Below are positions 46,777-55,399 of a stretch of DNA of 64,000 nucleotides, in pieces. The notes under the pieces were generated by a model that was given only the letters and a program-made list of their open reading frames with translations, was not told where the DNA came from and made no database searches. The stretch is from Hyphomicrobiales bacterium. GTDB taxonomy: Bacteria > Pseudomonadota > Alphaproteobacteria > Rhizobiales > Beijerinckiaceae. The stretch spans positions 1 through 64,000 of the forward strand of contig CANGOE010000004.1 of NCBI GenBank assembly GCA_947455455.1, in the 5' to 3' direction. The number at the start of each line of letters is the position of its first letter. The stretch's first letter is position 1. Both the position numbers and the translations under genes were made by a program.

Positions 46777-47071
46777 ATTTCTGATCGATCTTTTCGGACA
46801 GGCTGTCGACCGCGCTCACCAGCTTTTCAAGATTCTGGTTCATGGCGATGATGGTCGACAGGAAACCGACCACCAGCACATAGCCGATCCACAGACCGAT
46901 CACGACAAAGATGAACGCCTCGCGCGAGATGCCGAACTGGTTCAGGAGCGGATCGATCTTGCGGGTGTTTTCCGAGAAGAAATAAAAGGTCGCGCCCCCC
47001 AGCACCACAATCACCACCACATGCATGAACGAAATGATAGAGGCAAAAATATCGGCGATCATACGGTTCAT
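46766..47071 (-). CDS. Small inner-membrane protein of unknown function
   Basis: A 101-residue protein with two membrane helices (about residues 12-32 and 52-74), a short loop carrying charged residues (FSENTRKIDPLLNQFG) and a C-terminal amphipathic helix (NLEKLVSAVDSLSEKIDQKF) that could form a coiled coil. It is convergent with the Gly-rich protein gene, with overlapping ends. It lies just downstream of the SDR gene on the same strand, 55 bases away, and may be in its transcript. No family recognised. Confidence 0.6.
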   Translation of the reverse strand: MNRMIADIFASIISFMHVVVIVVLGGATFYFFSENTRKIDPLLNQFGISREAFIFVVIGLWIGYVLVVGFLSTIIAMNQNLEKLVSAVDSLSEKIDQKFTQ

Positions 47072-47125
47072 GGTGATACTCTATGACAAAACAGGATTGA
47101 CGGGGCGGGAGACGATCCCGTGCCC

Positions 47126-47902
47126 TTATTGCAACATCCGCGTGTCACCGCAAATCGACACATCCTGCCCCGAAATGGTTTTGCCGTGGACGGAGGCCAG
47201 AAACACGATCTGCTTGGCAATGTCATTGGGGTCGACGAATTGCTTGATCGATACACCGCTGAACAGCTTGTCGGTCATATCCTCATGCGAGATGTTGAGG
47301 CTCCGTGCCTTGTTGGCAATCACGCTTTGAATACGGGGGCCGTCGACCAGACCGGGGCAAATCGCATTGACGCGGATGCCGAATTCGCCCAATTCGGCGG
47401 CCAGCGCCTTGGTCAAACCGATCACACCCCATTTGGCCGCCGCATAGGGAGAGCGCAATGGAAAGCCGTGCTTGCCCGCTTGCGATGACAGATTGATCAT
47501 CGAGGCATTGGCCGAGCGTTTGAGCATCGGCACCGCCAGACGGGCGCAGTTGAACTGGCCGGTCAGATCAACCGCAATACAGCGGTCCCAATCGTCCACC
47601 GAAATCTCGTCGACACGGCCGGTAGGTCCGGCAATGCCGGCATTGTTGACAAGGCAATCCAGACCACCCAGCTCGCGGGCAATGGTTACAAACAATTCAT
47701 CCACCGCCGCGCGATTGGACACATCACAGACCGATTGGCTGATTGCGGGGTCGCTGGCCCGCATGGCCTCAAGGGCGGCATGATCGACATCGCAAATATG
47801 CACGCGGGCACCTTCGGCGGCAAAGGCGCGGGCGGTGGCACGGCCGATCCCGTTGGCGCCTGCGGTCACGACAACACGCAAACCCTGCATATTCATGTCC
47901 AT
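47126..47902 (-). CDS. Short-chain dehydrogenase/reductase (SDR)
   Basis: A 258-residue classical SDR. The cofactor loop is GANGIGRATARAFAAEGA near residues 15-32, with an Asp after the second strand (ICDVDH) favouring NAD. The NNAG motif is present. The catalytic Ser-Tyr-Lys are in INLSSQAG and SPYAAAKWG. The start at 47902 has GAGAGG upstream. It is divergent from a dehydrogenase-BKACE gene pair and may oxidise or reduce a hydroxy or sugar acid in the same pathway, but the substrate is not evident. Confidence 0.85.
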   Translation of the reverse strand: MDMNMQGLRVVVTAGANGIGRATARAFAAEGARVHICDVDHAALEAMRASDPAISQSVCDVSNRAAVDELFVTIARELGGLDCLVNNAGIAGPTGRVDEISVDDWDRCIAVDLTGQFNCARLAVPMLKRSANASMINLSSQAGKHGFPLRSPYAAAKWGVIGLTKALAAELGEFGIRVNAICPGLVDGPRIQSVIANKARSLNISHEDMTDKLFSGVSIKQFVDPNDIAKQIVFLASVHGKTISGQDVSICGDTRMLQ

Positions 47903-48146
47903 AATGGTGATCCTCTCCCTGATATGTTGCGGTGTCTCGCTTCAGCGTATTGTCAGGATGACAGGCTGTCATGATCCCGGCAAGCTGTTCGCATCCGATA
48001 GCGGATGCATCGCAAGAATGGCACCAATGCACCAAAGCGCGGCACGGATCCGCAAAGGTGCTGGACCTTGTTGCAAATTCAGACACAATGGGCACCATGG
48101 CGCAACGCGCGTATCGCAAGAACAAGCAGGTGAGGGAGAACCAGAG

Positions 48147-49085
48147 ATGACAAAGATTGCCATTATCGGAGCCGGATTGATCGGGCGGGCCTGGGCAGCG
48201 GTGTTTTCCAGTCACGGATTTGACGTGGCCCTGCATGACCAGACCGCCGATATTGCCCAGACGGCCAAAGGCCATATCAAAACCAATCTGAAGCAATTGG
48301 CCGATCTGGGCTTGATCAGCCATCCCAAAGAGGCGCTGGCGCGTATCAGGGTGGCCGATGATTTGGCCGATGCCCTGGACGGGGCGGCTTTGGCGCAAGA
48401 AAGCGGACCCGAAAATGTCGAGGCCAAGAAAAAACTGTTTGCCGAAATGGATGAGCTGGCCCGCCCCAATGCCGTTCTGGCTTCGTCCACCTCGTTCATC
48501 GAGGCCTCGCGCTTCAGCAAAAAGCTGAAAGGGCGGCATCGCTGTCTGGTGGGACATCCGGTCAATCCGCCGCATCTGGTGCCGATCGTCGAATTGGCGC
48601 CTGCGGAATGGACCGACCCCGAAATTGTCGAGAAAGCCCGCAAGATCTACGAGAAAGCCGGGCAGGTGCCGATCATCCTGCGCAAGGAAAGTCCCGGCTT
48701 TATCCTCAACCGTTTGCAGGCCGTGCTGTTGGCCGAGGCCTTCCGTCTGGTCGGGGCCGGTGTGGCCAGCCCGCAGGATGTGGACAAGACCATCCGTGAC
48801 GGCTTGGGCCTGCGCTGGTCTTTCATGGGGCCGTTTGAAACCATCGAGTTGAACGCCCCCGGCGGCATTGCCGATTACTGCGCCCGTTACGGGGAATCGC
48901 TGACCGACATGGTCGCCGAATCCGGATCAGGCAAGCCTTTCGGCAAAAAGAACGTGCAGAAGGTGATGGAACAATGGACCGGTGCGCAAACGCCCGAACG
49001 TGTGGCGGCGCTGAGCCAATGGCGCGACGGCCGTCTGGCCTCCCTCAAAGCCCATAAAAAGGCCGCCAAACGCAAACCGGCCTGA
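48147..49085 (+). CDS. 3-hydroxyacyl-CoA dehydrogenase family enzyme, lambda-crystallin / L-gulonate 3-dehydrogenase type
   Basis: A 312-residue NAD-dependent dehydrogenase. The dinucleotide loop GAGLIGRAWAAVFSSHG is at residues 8-24. The catalytic segment GHPVNPPHLVPIVEL near 140 and GLRWSFMGPFETIELNAPGG near 230 are characteristic of the lambda-crystallin branch, which oxidises free beta-hydroxy acids such as L-gulonate or carnitine rather than CoA esters. The Lys-rich tail is atypical. AGGGAG lies before the ATG. It is followed 55 bases later by a BKACE gene, so its beta-keto acid product is the likely substrate of that enzyme. Confidence 0.85.
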   Translation: MTKIAIIGAGLIGRAWAAVFSSHGFDVALHDQTADIAQTAKGHIKTNLKQLADLGLISHPKEALARIRVADDLADALDGAALAQESGPENVEAKKKLFAEMDELARPNAVLASSTSFIEASRFSKKLKGRHRCLVGHPVNPPHLVPIVELAPAEWTDPEIVEKARKIYEKAGQVPIILRKESPGFILNRLQAVLLAEAFRLVGAGVASPQDVDKTIRDGLGLRWSFMGPFETIELNAPGGIADYCARYGESLTDMVAESGSGKPFGKKNVQKVMEQWTGAQTPERVAALSQWRDGRLASLKAHKKAAKRKPA

Positions 49086-49140
49086 GCCACAGGATCTGTC
49101 CGGAACAAGAACACAAGTGATTGGGAAAAGGAAAACTGGA

Positions 49141-50073
49141 ATGTCGAAAAACCGTAAAGTCATCATCACCTGCGCCGTGACAGGGGCCATCCATACGCCG
49201 TCGATGTCGCCGCATCTGCCAATCACGCCCGAAGAAATCGTCGATGCGGCGATTGGTGCGGCTGAAGCCGGCGCCGCTTTGGTGCATGTGCATGCCCGTC
49301 ATCCGGTGACCGGCCAGCCCGACCAGTCCCCCGAGGCTTTCGAGCCGTTTTTGCGGGTGATCAAACAGCGCTCCAATTGCGTCATCAACATCACCACCGG
49401 CGGTGCGCCGACCATGGGGGTGGAGGAGCGCTTGCGTCCTTGCGCAACCTTCAAGCCCGAAGTGGCCTCGCTGAATATGGGATCGATGAATTTCGGTCTC
49501 TATCCGATGCTGAACCGTTTCAACGAGTTCAAACATGATTGGGAGCGGCCCTATCTGGAAGGATCGAAAGAGCGGATTTTCAAGAACACCTTTCAGGATA
49601 TCGAGAATATTCTGGCGGCTTGTGCTGAAAACAACACCCGTTTTGAAATCGAATGTTACGATATCGGCCATCTTTACACCCTCTCGCATTTTGCCGATCG
49701 CGGGCTGATCAAGCCGCCGTTTTTCGTGCAATCGGTGTTCGGAATTCTGGGCGGTATCGGGCCGCATCCCGAAGATATCCTGCATATGAAGCGGACGGCT
49801 GACCGGCTGTTCGGTAAGGATTATGTCTGGTCGGTGCTGGGTGCTGGACGCAACCAACTGCCTGTGGCCACCATGGCCGTGTCGATGGGGGGCAATGTGC
49901 GGGTGGGGCTGGAGGATTCCTTGTGGATCGGTCCCGGACAATTGGCCAAAACCAATGCCGAACAGGTGCGCGCCGCCCGCCAGATTATCGAAGGCATGGG
50001 CCTGCAAATTGCCACCTCGGACGAGGCCCGCGAGATGCTCCAGCTCAAAGGCGGCGACAAGGTCGCTTTCTGA
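49141..50073 (+). CDS. Beta-keto acid cleavage enzyme (BKACE, formerly DUF849)
   Basis: A 310-residue zinc-dependent TIM-barrel enzyme that cleaves a beta-keto acid with acetyl-CoA to acetoacetate and a new CoA ester. The metal site HVHAR (His49, His51) is in AALVHVHARHPVTG; the CAVTGAIHTPSMSP start and the GLEDSLWIGPGQLAKTNAEQV end are typical. Known members act on 3-keto-5-aminohexanoate, dehydrocarnitine and others. The preceding dehydrogenase suggests a two-step route from a beta-hydroxy acid. The exact substrate is not readable. Confidence 0.88.
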   Translation: MSKNRKVIITCAVTGAIHTPSMSPHLPITPEEIVDAAIGAAEAGAALVHVHARHPVTGQPDQSPEAFEPFLRVIKQRSNCVINITTGGAPTMGVEERLRPCATFKPEVASLNMGSMNFGLYPMLNRFNEFKHDWERPYLEGSKERIFKNTFQDIENILAACAENNTRFEIECYDIGHLYTLSHFADRGLIKPPFFVQSVFGILGGIGPHPEDILHMKRTADRLFGKDYVWSVLGAGRNQLPVATMAVSMGGNVRVGLEDSLWIGPGQLAKTNAEQVRAARQIIEGMGLQIATSDEAREMLQLKGGDKVAF

Positions 50074-50210
50074 GCCCGCAACGGGCTTTGGCATGAAGGC
50101 GTTTGACGATTTCTTGAGTTGTCACAGGCGGGGTCTCCCGCCTGTCTTGGTTGATGGCGGGGCAGGTGGCCGAACTATCCTGTCCGGTTGATCCATGCTA
50201 TGGCCCGCTG

Positions 50211-50744
50211 ATGTCTTCACTCATTCTCCCCGTTTCCGATCTTGATGCCCTGCCGCGCGGCAAGCGTGTGATGGGGCTTGATCTGGGCACCAAAACGATC
50301 GGCCTTGCCTTGTCGGATGGCGAAAGGCGCATTGCCTCGCCCCTGGAAACCATCCGGCGCACCAAATTCAAAGCCGATGCCGCGGCTTTGCTGGCGCTGG
50401 CAGATAAATATGATGTGGCGGCCTTTGTGCTCGGCCTGCCATTGAACATGGACGGCACGGAGGGGCCGCGCGCGCAGGCCACCCGCGCCTTTGCCCGCAA
50501 TCTGGCAACCCTGTCGCCGCTTCCGATCCATTATTGGGATGAGCGCCTGTCGACGGCGGCGGTGACACGCACCTTGCTGGCGGCCGATGCCTCGCGTGCC
50601 AGACGTGCCGAATTGGTCGATAAAATGGCCGCCGCCTATATTTTGCAGGGCATATTGGACCTGATGGCCACCCAGAAGCGCCAGACGATGACCCCCGAAC
50701 AGCAGTTCGGCTTTGCCCCTTTGACGGATATGGATGATGCCTGA
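50211..50744 (+). CDS. ruvX: Putative pre-16S rRNA nuclease / Holliday junction resolvase RuvX (YqgF)
   Basis: A 177-residue RNase H-fold protein that trims the 5' end of 16S rRNA in Escherichia coli. The first metal-binding Asp is in [17 protein letters not shown] (residues 20-36). [24 protein letters not shown] is near 85 and [16 protein letters not shown] near 115, with a final Asp in [12 protein letters not shown]. The ATG at 50211 lacks a strong ribosome site, but an earlier start is not family-like. It overlaps the next gene by about ten bases. Confidence 0.9.
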   Translation: MSSLILPVSDLDALPRGKRVMGLDLGTKTIGLALSDGERRIASPLETIRRTKFKADAAALLALADKYDVAAFVLGLPLNMDGTEGPRAQATRAFARNLATLSPLPIHYWDERLSTAAVTRTLLAADASRARRAELVDKMAAAYILQGILDLMATQKRQTMTPEQQFGFAPLTDMDDA

Positions 50745-51663
50745 CAGCGTGATGATGCTTTTGCCGGTGTTCGGGCTGATTGTGACCGGTTGTATTCTGC
50801 ACCGTTTGCATCTGATCAGCGAGGAGCAATGGAACGGCTTCGAGCGGGTCACCTATCTGGTGCTGTTTCCGGCGGTGATCATTGATACGCTGGCCCGTTC
50901 TGACCTGTCGACCGTGCCGTTTTTCAACATTGCCGCCGCGCTGGTGGGGGCCATTCTTTCGATGGCCGCCTTCTTGTTGCTGATGCGGCCCCTGTTGCAA
51001 CGCTATCTGCATATTGACGGGCCGGCCTTCACCTCGGTGTTTCAGGGGGCGACGCGCTGGAATACCTTTGTCGGACTGGCTTTGAGCGGCAGTCTGTTCG
51101 GCAAGGAAGGCACGACCCTGTCGGCCGTGGCGATTGCCGCCATGATTCCCTTGCTCAATGTTCTGGCGATCAGTGTCCTGTCGCGCTACGCCGCCGCCAA
51201 ACGGCTGACAGTGACGGGGTTTATCAAAACCCTTGTCACCAACCCGTTTATCTGGTCCTGCGCCATCGGGATCGGCATCAATGTCACAGGGCTGGCTCTG
51301 CCCAAACCGGTGCTGATCTATACCGATATGCTGGGCAAGGCCTCATTGGCCTGCGGCTTGCTGGTGGTTGGGGCGGGGCTGGATCTGTCCCGTCTCAAAC
51401 GTCCGCATCCCGCCATGGTGCTGTCACTGGTGTTGCGGCTGTTCTGCATGCCCTTGCTGGCTTCGCTGATTGCCAAATCGCTGGGCCTGTCGGGAGTGCA
51501 TCTGGGCGTGGTGATCATCTCGACAGCGGTGCCAACCGCCAGCGGGGCCTATATTCTGGCCCGCCAAATGGGCGGCGATGCCCCCTTGATGGCCGAAATT
51601 TTGAGTTTCCAGACGGTGATAGCCATGCTGACCATCCCGTTGGTGCTGACCTGGTTTTTATAA
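50734..51663 (+). CDS. AEC-family transporter (auxin efflux carrier type)
   Basis: A 309-residue membrane protein with about ten helices in two five-helix halves. The half-helix feature near [15 protein letters not shown] (about residue 110) and the later [21 protein letters not shown] (about 265) are typical of the family. Bacterial members export or import carboxylates such as malate; the substrate here is unknown. The start (ATG at 50734 or 50737) lies inside the end of ruvX, so the two are coupled. After this gene there is no convincing coding sequence until 53209. Confidence 0.85.
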   Translation: MMPDSVMMLLPVFGLIVTGCILHRLHLISEEQWNGFERVTYLVLFPAVIIDTLARSDLSTVPFFNIAAALVGAILSMAAFLLLMRPLLQRYLHIDGPAFTSVFQGATRWNTFVGLALSGSLFGKEGTTLSAVAIAAMIPLLNVLAISVLSRYAAAKRLTVTGFIKTLVTNPFIWSCAIGIGINVTGLALPKPVLIYTDMLGKASLACGLLVVGAGLDLSRLKRPHPAMVLSLVLRLFCMPLLASLIAKSLGLSGVHLGVVIISTAVPTASGAYILARQMGGDAPLMAEILSFQTVIAMLTIPLVLTWFL

Positions 51664-51855
51664 AGCGCACCGGGCAAGCCGTGAAACCGACAGCCGCCCT
51701 TGTGTGCTGGCGGGTTCTGGATGGCTCAACGCGCCCCGACAGGTCGCGCACGATCCTGTGTGAACCGGTGCCCTTGTGACGTTCTCATCGGGATGTGTGG
51801 TGCGAGGTGATGAACCCGTGAAGGATCAACCTCTATGTGTTCCACTGATAATGGC

Positions 51856-52193
51856 GCGGGTGGTGAGGGGGCGTTCAACCCGAAATTGATCCCCATTCAA
51901 CAGCCCTGTTCATCGGGGCGGGCTGTGCAGGGCGGGCCTTGCGCATGAGGATCGTCTCGGTGCCGCACTCATTGGGAGATCGTGGCGATTTGGACCATCG
52001 TCCCGATGGTGTGCTGATGGTGGTGCGGGTGGTGAGGGGCGTTCAACCCGCAATTGATCATCATTCATCAGCCCTGTTCATCGGGGCAGGCCGTGCAAGG
52101 CAGGCCTTGCGCATGAGGATCGTCTCGGTGCCTTACTCATTGGGAGATCGTGGCGATTTGGATCAACTCCCTATGGTGTGCTGATGGTGGTGT
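51856..52193. repeat. Tandem pair of about 169-bp direct repeats
   Basis: Copy 1 begins at 51856 and copy 2 at 52025. By eye the two agree at nearly nine of ten positions, with one indel near the start; CCTTGCGCATGAGGATCGTC and CATTGGGAGATCGTGGCGAT are identical in both. A partly decayed third copy may precede them (GGATCAAC near 51823 resembles the end of a unit) and a truncated one follows at 52194. The repeat has no terminal inverted repeats or recognisable gene. Confidence 0.75.
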
Positions 52194-52244
52194 GCGCCGG
52201 TTTGGATCATCACCTCTGAGCTAAGCCGTTTCGATGTCCCTTTC

Positions 52245-52299
52245 CTCCCTGCCTTTTCCCTCTCTGCCTTTTCCCTCCCTGCCTTTTCCCTCTCTCTCC
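52245..52299. repeat. CT-rich tandem repeat, 15-bp unit
   Basis: CTCCCTGCCTTTTCC (52245-52259), CTCTCTGCCTTTTCC (52260-52274), CTCCCTGCCTTTTCC (52275-52289) and a partial CTCTCTCTCC (52290-52299). The plus strand is a nearly pure pyrimidine tract except for a G in each unit. Confidence 0.85.
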
Positions 52300-52499
52300 A
52301 TTGGCTCGCGGGTTGGTTGATCTGCCTCTCCCTTTCATCGATAGCCTTCCGGTACGATCACCTTCTGCGCCCTGTTTATGCCGCTGGTGGGTCTTTTGTC
52401 TTTGCGGCACTATCCTGCGATTCAGGCCGTGCGATCGGCGCTCTGTTGCAGTGGGAGGGACCGAGTCGGGCATGTTTGGGCTTTTAGCGGTTTTAACGT

Positions 52500-52700
52500 C
52501 TCACTTAACTTACGCATTTTAGTTTCATTTATTGGAATTATATTGGTTTACACTTGAAGTTTTTTGGATTGCTGACGGTAAAAATTATACAATAAAATCA
52601 ATAATTTAAAAATTTCACGATGATAAATTAACATGTTAAATGAAAATTGTTTCAGCAATTAACTTACTTAAACGAGTATGTTAGGGCTCATTAGGTCTCG
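52500..52700. other. AT-rich non-coding stretch inside the gene-poor island
   Basis: Strong A/T enrichment begins near 52500 and continues to about 52680, in contrast to the GC-rich repeats on the left. No open frame with a start site or family resemblance is seen. It could hold promoters or be a remnant of transferred DNA. Confidence 0.45.
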
Positions 52701-52850
52701 TCAGGCTGATTGACGCGGTAAGTGGTTTCGAGATGAGGTCCACTTATTCAGGAGGCAGGATGATGCTGATGGGGCATGGTGGTCGTTCGGCCAGCTTGTC
52801 CTTTCGATCAGGTTACAAACGATCCACTGCCGGGTTTGATGGGGCTGTTG

Positions 52851-53160
52851 GTATCGTGAGTTTCAGTATCGTGAGTTTCAGCATCGTGAGTTTAAGCGTT
52901 GTGCGTTGATGTTGCGTGTCTGGTTGCGTTTGGTTTGTGTTGTTTTGTGTATCGGTTGTATCGCGTTTGTTGCGTGGCGTTGAGTGTCTTGTATGCGTTG
53001 GTGCGTTCCCGGTTGATGCGTGTCTGCCTGTCGGGCTGTTTATGAGTATCCTGTAGCGTTGTTGTGTATCGCGTTGTGTTCAGCGTTGCGTAGTGTTTGC
53101 GTGAGCTATTGCGTCATCTGTTCCGCGTAGAGTGTTTCGTGCGTCAAATAATCATAACAA
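52851..53160. repeat. 15-bp tandem repeat leading into a G/T-rich stretch
   Basis: GTATCGTGAGTTTCA at 52851-52865 and 52866-52880, then GCATCGTGAGTTTAA at 52881-52895. From 52896 to about 53100 the plus strand consists mostly of G and T with many GCGTTG, TGCGTT and GTGTTG words, giving an extreme strand bias and the look of decayed short repeats. No gene is supported in this stretch. Confidence 0.7.
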
Positions 53161-53208
53161 CCGTCATTACCAGTCAAAATCCCATGAACTAGAGTTGTGG
53201 AGTAGATT

Positions 53209-53973
53209 ATGCGTAAACCATCTGTGGACTCTGCCGCCAGCATCAACAATGGCTGTGTCATTGCTTTTCCGCGTGAAAGGACAATCGGCAATCGCGGTGC
53301 GACATCAGGCGCATCACGGACCGATCGGGAGGCCCATTTGTCTGCCGCATCCCTTTTGCGGACAGACAGGCCCAAGATAGACAGGCCTATGATCGGCAAA
53401 GCGAGCCAGCAAGCGGCTTCCGGCCATGGTCAGGAGATCGATCTTGAGGATTTTGCGACCCAAAATCTGAAGGTTCAGAACCTCAAAATGGCCGGCCATT
53501 CTGCCGGATCGCCGATGATGTTGCCTGTGGCGATTGACCATGCGGCGGCAGGTTCACAGATGACCCCGAGGTCCGGGACCTATAGTGATCCGATGCGACC
53601 ATCAGTCGCGGGTTCGATTGTCAATAGCATAGGCGGCACGGGCTCATCCTCCGCCTCACTGCGCAAGGCCGCCGCGGCCCGTCTGGTGGCAGTGGCCAAT
53701 GGCGATATTGATCCTGCCCGGATGGACAAGACCCCTCTGGCCCCAAACGGGCCACAGGGGGAACCCGGACAACATGATTTTTCCCGCCCGCAAGCGGCAG
53801 GCGCGGGCCTTGCCGTGTCCCGTACGGCGGATATCAGCAGTTACATTGCGCATATGACGCAGGAATTGGCGCAGATGGCGCGCGGTTCCAATCTCGATCT
53901 TCTGGCTTATTTTCTTGAAATGGCCGAGCTTGAGGCCCGTATGCGCAGCAGTTCGAGCCTGCAAAGCGCTTGA
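53209..53973 (+). CDS. Unknown protein with a conserved-looking C-terminal helix pair
   Basis: A 254-residue protein. Most of it is low complexity and probably disordered, rich in Ser, Ala, Gly and Met, with D-L-E-D-F-A near residue 80. Only the C-terminal 45 residues look ordered: SRTADISSYIAHMTQELAQMARGSNLDLLAYFLEMAELEA. That tail resembles a short alphaproteobacterial segment (Y-I-x-x-M/L-x-x-E-L-x-x-M-A-R...L-L-A-Y-F/L-L-E-M-A) seen in small proteins of unknown role. TGGAG lies upstream of the ATG. It is the first gene after the repeat island and ends at a hairpin. Confidence 0.6.
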   Translation: MRKPSVDSAASINNGCVIAFPRERTIGNRGATSGASRTDREAHLSAASLLRTDRPKIDRPMIGKASQQAASGHGQEIDLEDFATQNLKVQNLKMAGHSAGSPMMLPVAIDHAAAGSQMTPRSGTYSDPMRPSVAGSIVNSIGGTGSSSASLRKAAAARLVAVANGDIDPARMDKTPLAPNGPQGEPGQHDFSRPQAAGAGLAVSRTADISSYIAHMTQELAQMARGSNLDLLAYFLEMAELEARMRSSSSLQSA

Positions 53974-53980
53974 ACACCGA

Positions 53981-54016
53981 ATTGGAGTGGGCCAAGCCGC
54001 TTTGGGTCACTCCAAT
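53981..54016. terminator. Hairpin after the unknown protein gene
   Basis: ATTGGAGTG (53981-53989) and CACTCCAAT (54008-54016) form a perfect 9-bp stem, with a further CCAA/TTGG pairing possible inside the loop. There is no T tract, so it is a probable but not certain terminator. Confidence 0.5.
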
Positions 54017-54154
54017 ACATTTAAGGCCGGCGGTTGCGAACCGGCAATCAGGCCTGCGGCATCTTTGGGCGAGCCTGCGGCATTTTTCGGGGCTTGTGCG
54101 TGCCTCGCTTTGCATCCCATAATGGCTCGCAGGGGGCCGAAGTCTGCCAGAGTA

Positions 54155-55399
54155 TCAAGCGTTTTCACTGCGCAGGGACACGAGCTGGCCGCCATGGCGG
54201 ATCAAACGGCCTTCGAGTTCCAGATCGAGCAAAATCTGGCTGGTCTGGCGGGCCGAACAGCCCGACAGGCGCACAAGATCATCAATCGCAATGGGCGCGG
54301 GGCCCAACAGCGATAACAGGCCTGCCTGACTGTCGATCTGGGGAGATCCGGCAAGCGGTTCAGGCACTCCGCCCCGATACGGTGTTTCTGGGGTTTCGCG
54401 TATCATCGTCGGGGCGGAGACTTCCCCAGCCAGATAATCGATCTCGTCCCAGAGGGGCTCGTCGATCGCCAGCGCCTCGCGCATATGGTGCGGGTGCCAG
54501 CGGTCTTCGCCGGTCATCACTTTGATGGCCTCGTCCACCTGTTCGGCATTGGTGATCAGGGTCGCGCCCTCGCGGATCAGCCCATTGGTGCCGGTGGCAC
54601 GTGGATCCAGCGGCGAACCGGGCACGGCCATCACCTCGCGGCCCTGCTCGGTGGCAAAGCGGGCGGTGATCAGCGAGCCGGAGCGCTCGGCCGCTTCCAC
54701 CACAATCACGGCGCAGGACAGGCCGGAAATGATCCGGTTGCGGCGGGGAAAATCCCGCCCGCGCGGCTCCCAGCCAAACGGCATTTCGGTGACCAACAGG
54801 CCCTGTTCGCCGGTCATGCGGTGCAGGTCGGCATGTTCGGACGGGTAGATGTGGTCGATGCCGCCCGCCAGCACGGCAATCGTGCCGGTGCTCAGGGCGC
54901 GCTGGTGGACTTTGCCATCAATGCCGCGCGCCAGTCCGGATACCAGCACATAGCCCATCCGGCCTAAATCCTGCGCCAGTTGGTCCGCCATTTTCAGTCC
55001 TACAGCCGAGGCATTGCGCGAGCCGACAATGGCCACCAGCCGCCGCTTGAATAATGAGACATCGCCCTTGACGGTGATGATCGGCGGAGCGGCCTCGATC
55101 ATGGCCAGCAAATCGGGATAGAATGCGTCACCGCGCATCAGCATCTGCCCGCCCGATCGCGTCAGGCGATCCAGTTCTTCTTCGGCTTTGGCGCGCGAAT
55201 AGGGCACAAGCTGGCGGCCGCCGCGTTTGGCCAGTTCGGGCAATGCATCAAGGGCCGGTCCGGCCCCGCCAAAGCGGTTGATCAGGCTTTGGAACATCCG
55301 TGGCCCGACACCATCGGTGCGGATGAGTCTGAGCCAATCCAGCCGTTGCGTGTCTGTCAGGTGCAGGTGAAACAGGTCGCCGGTGTTGTCTTCATTCAC
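54155..55399 (-). CDS. dprA: DNA processing protein DprA
   Basis: A 414-residue DprA/Smf protein that binds incoming single-stranded DNA and loads RecA in natural transformation. An N-terminal helix-hairpin-helix-like region (WLRLIRTDGVGPRMFQSLIN) precedes the Rossmann-like core (VAIVGSRNASAVG, YVLVSGLARGIDGKVHQRAL, PRRNRIISGLSCAVIVVEAAERSGSLITARFA). A winged-helix end (DLVRLSGCSARQTSQILLDL) completes it. The start is GTG at 55399, overlapping the plsY stop in GTGA, with GGAG seven bases upstream; the open frame to 55468 lies inside plsY. It is the last gene of pyrB-pyrC-plsY-dprA. Confidence 0.92.
   Translation of the reverse strand: MNEDNTGDLFHLHLTDTQRLDWLRLIRTDGVGPRMFQSLINRFGGAGPALDALPELAKRGGRQLVPYSRAKAEEELDRLTRSGGQMLMRGDAFYPDLLAMIEAAPPIITVKGDVSLFKRRLVAIVGSRNASAVGLKMADQLAQDLGRMGYVLVSGLARGIDGKVHQRALSTGTIAVLAGGIDHIYPSEHADLHRMTGEQGLLVTEMPFGWEPRGRDFPRRNRIISGLSCAVIVVEAAERSGSLITARFATEQGREVMAVPGSPLDPRATGTNGLIREGATLITNAEQVDEAIKVMTGEDRWHPHHMREALAIDEPLWDEIDYLAGEVSAPTMIRETPETPYRGGVPEPLAGSPQIDSQAGLLSLLGPAPIAIDDLVRLSGCSARQTSQILLDLELEGRLIRHGGQLVSLRSENA

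Noticed and set aside
51939-52184. 81-codon plus-strand frame over the tandem repeats, containing MRIVSVP-(H/Y)-SLGDRGDLD twice
   Set aside because: The repeated peptide comes only from the DNA repeat with a period of 168 in this part; there is no ribosome site and no resemblance to a protein family.
52245-52299. CRISPR or attachment site
   Set aside because: A simple 15-bp CT-rich tandem repeat without spacers; no integrase nearby.
52301-52522. 73-codon frame in the repeat island
   Set aside because: No start signal, and it begins beside the CT-rich tandem repeat; no family resemblance.
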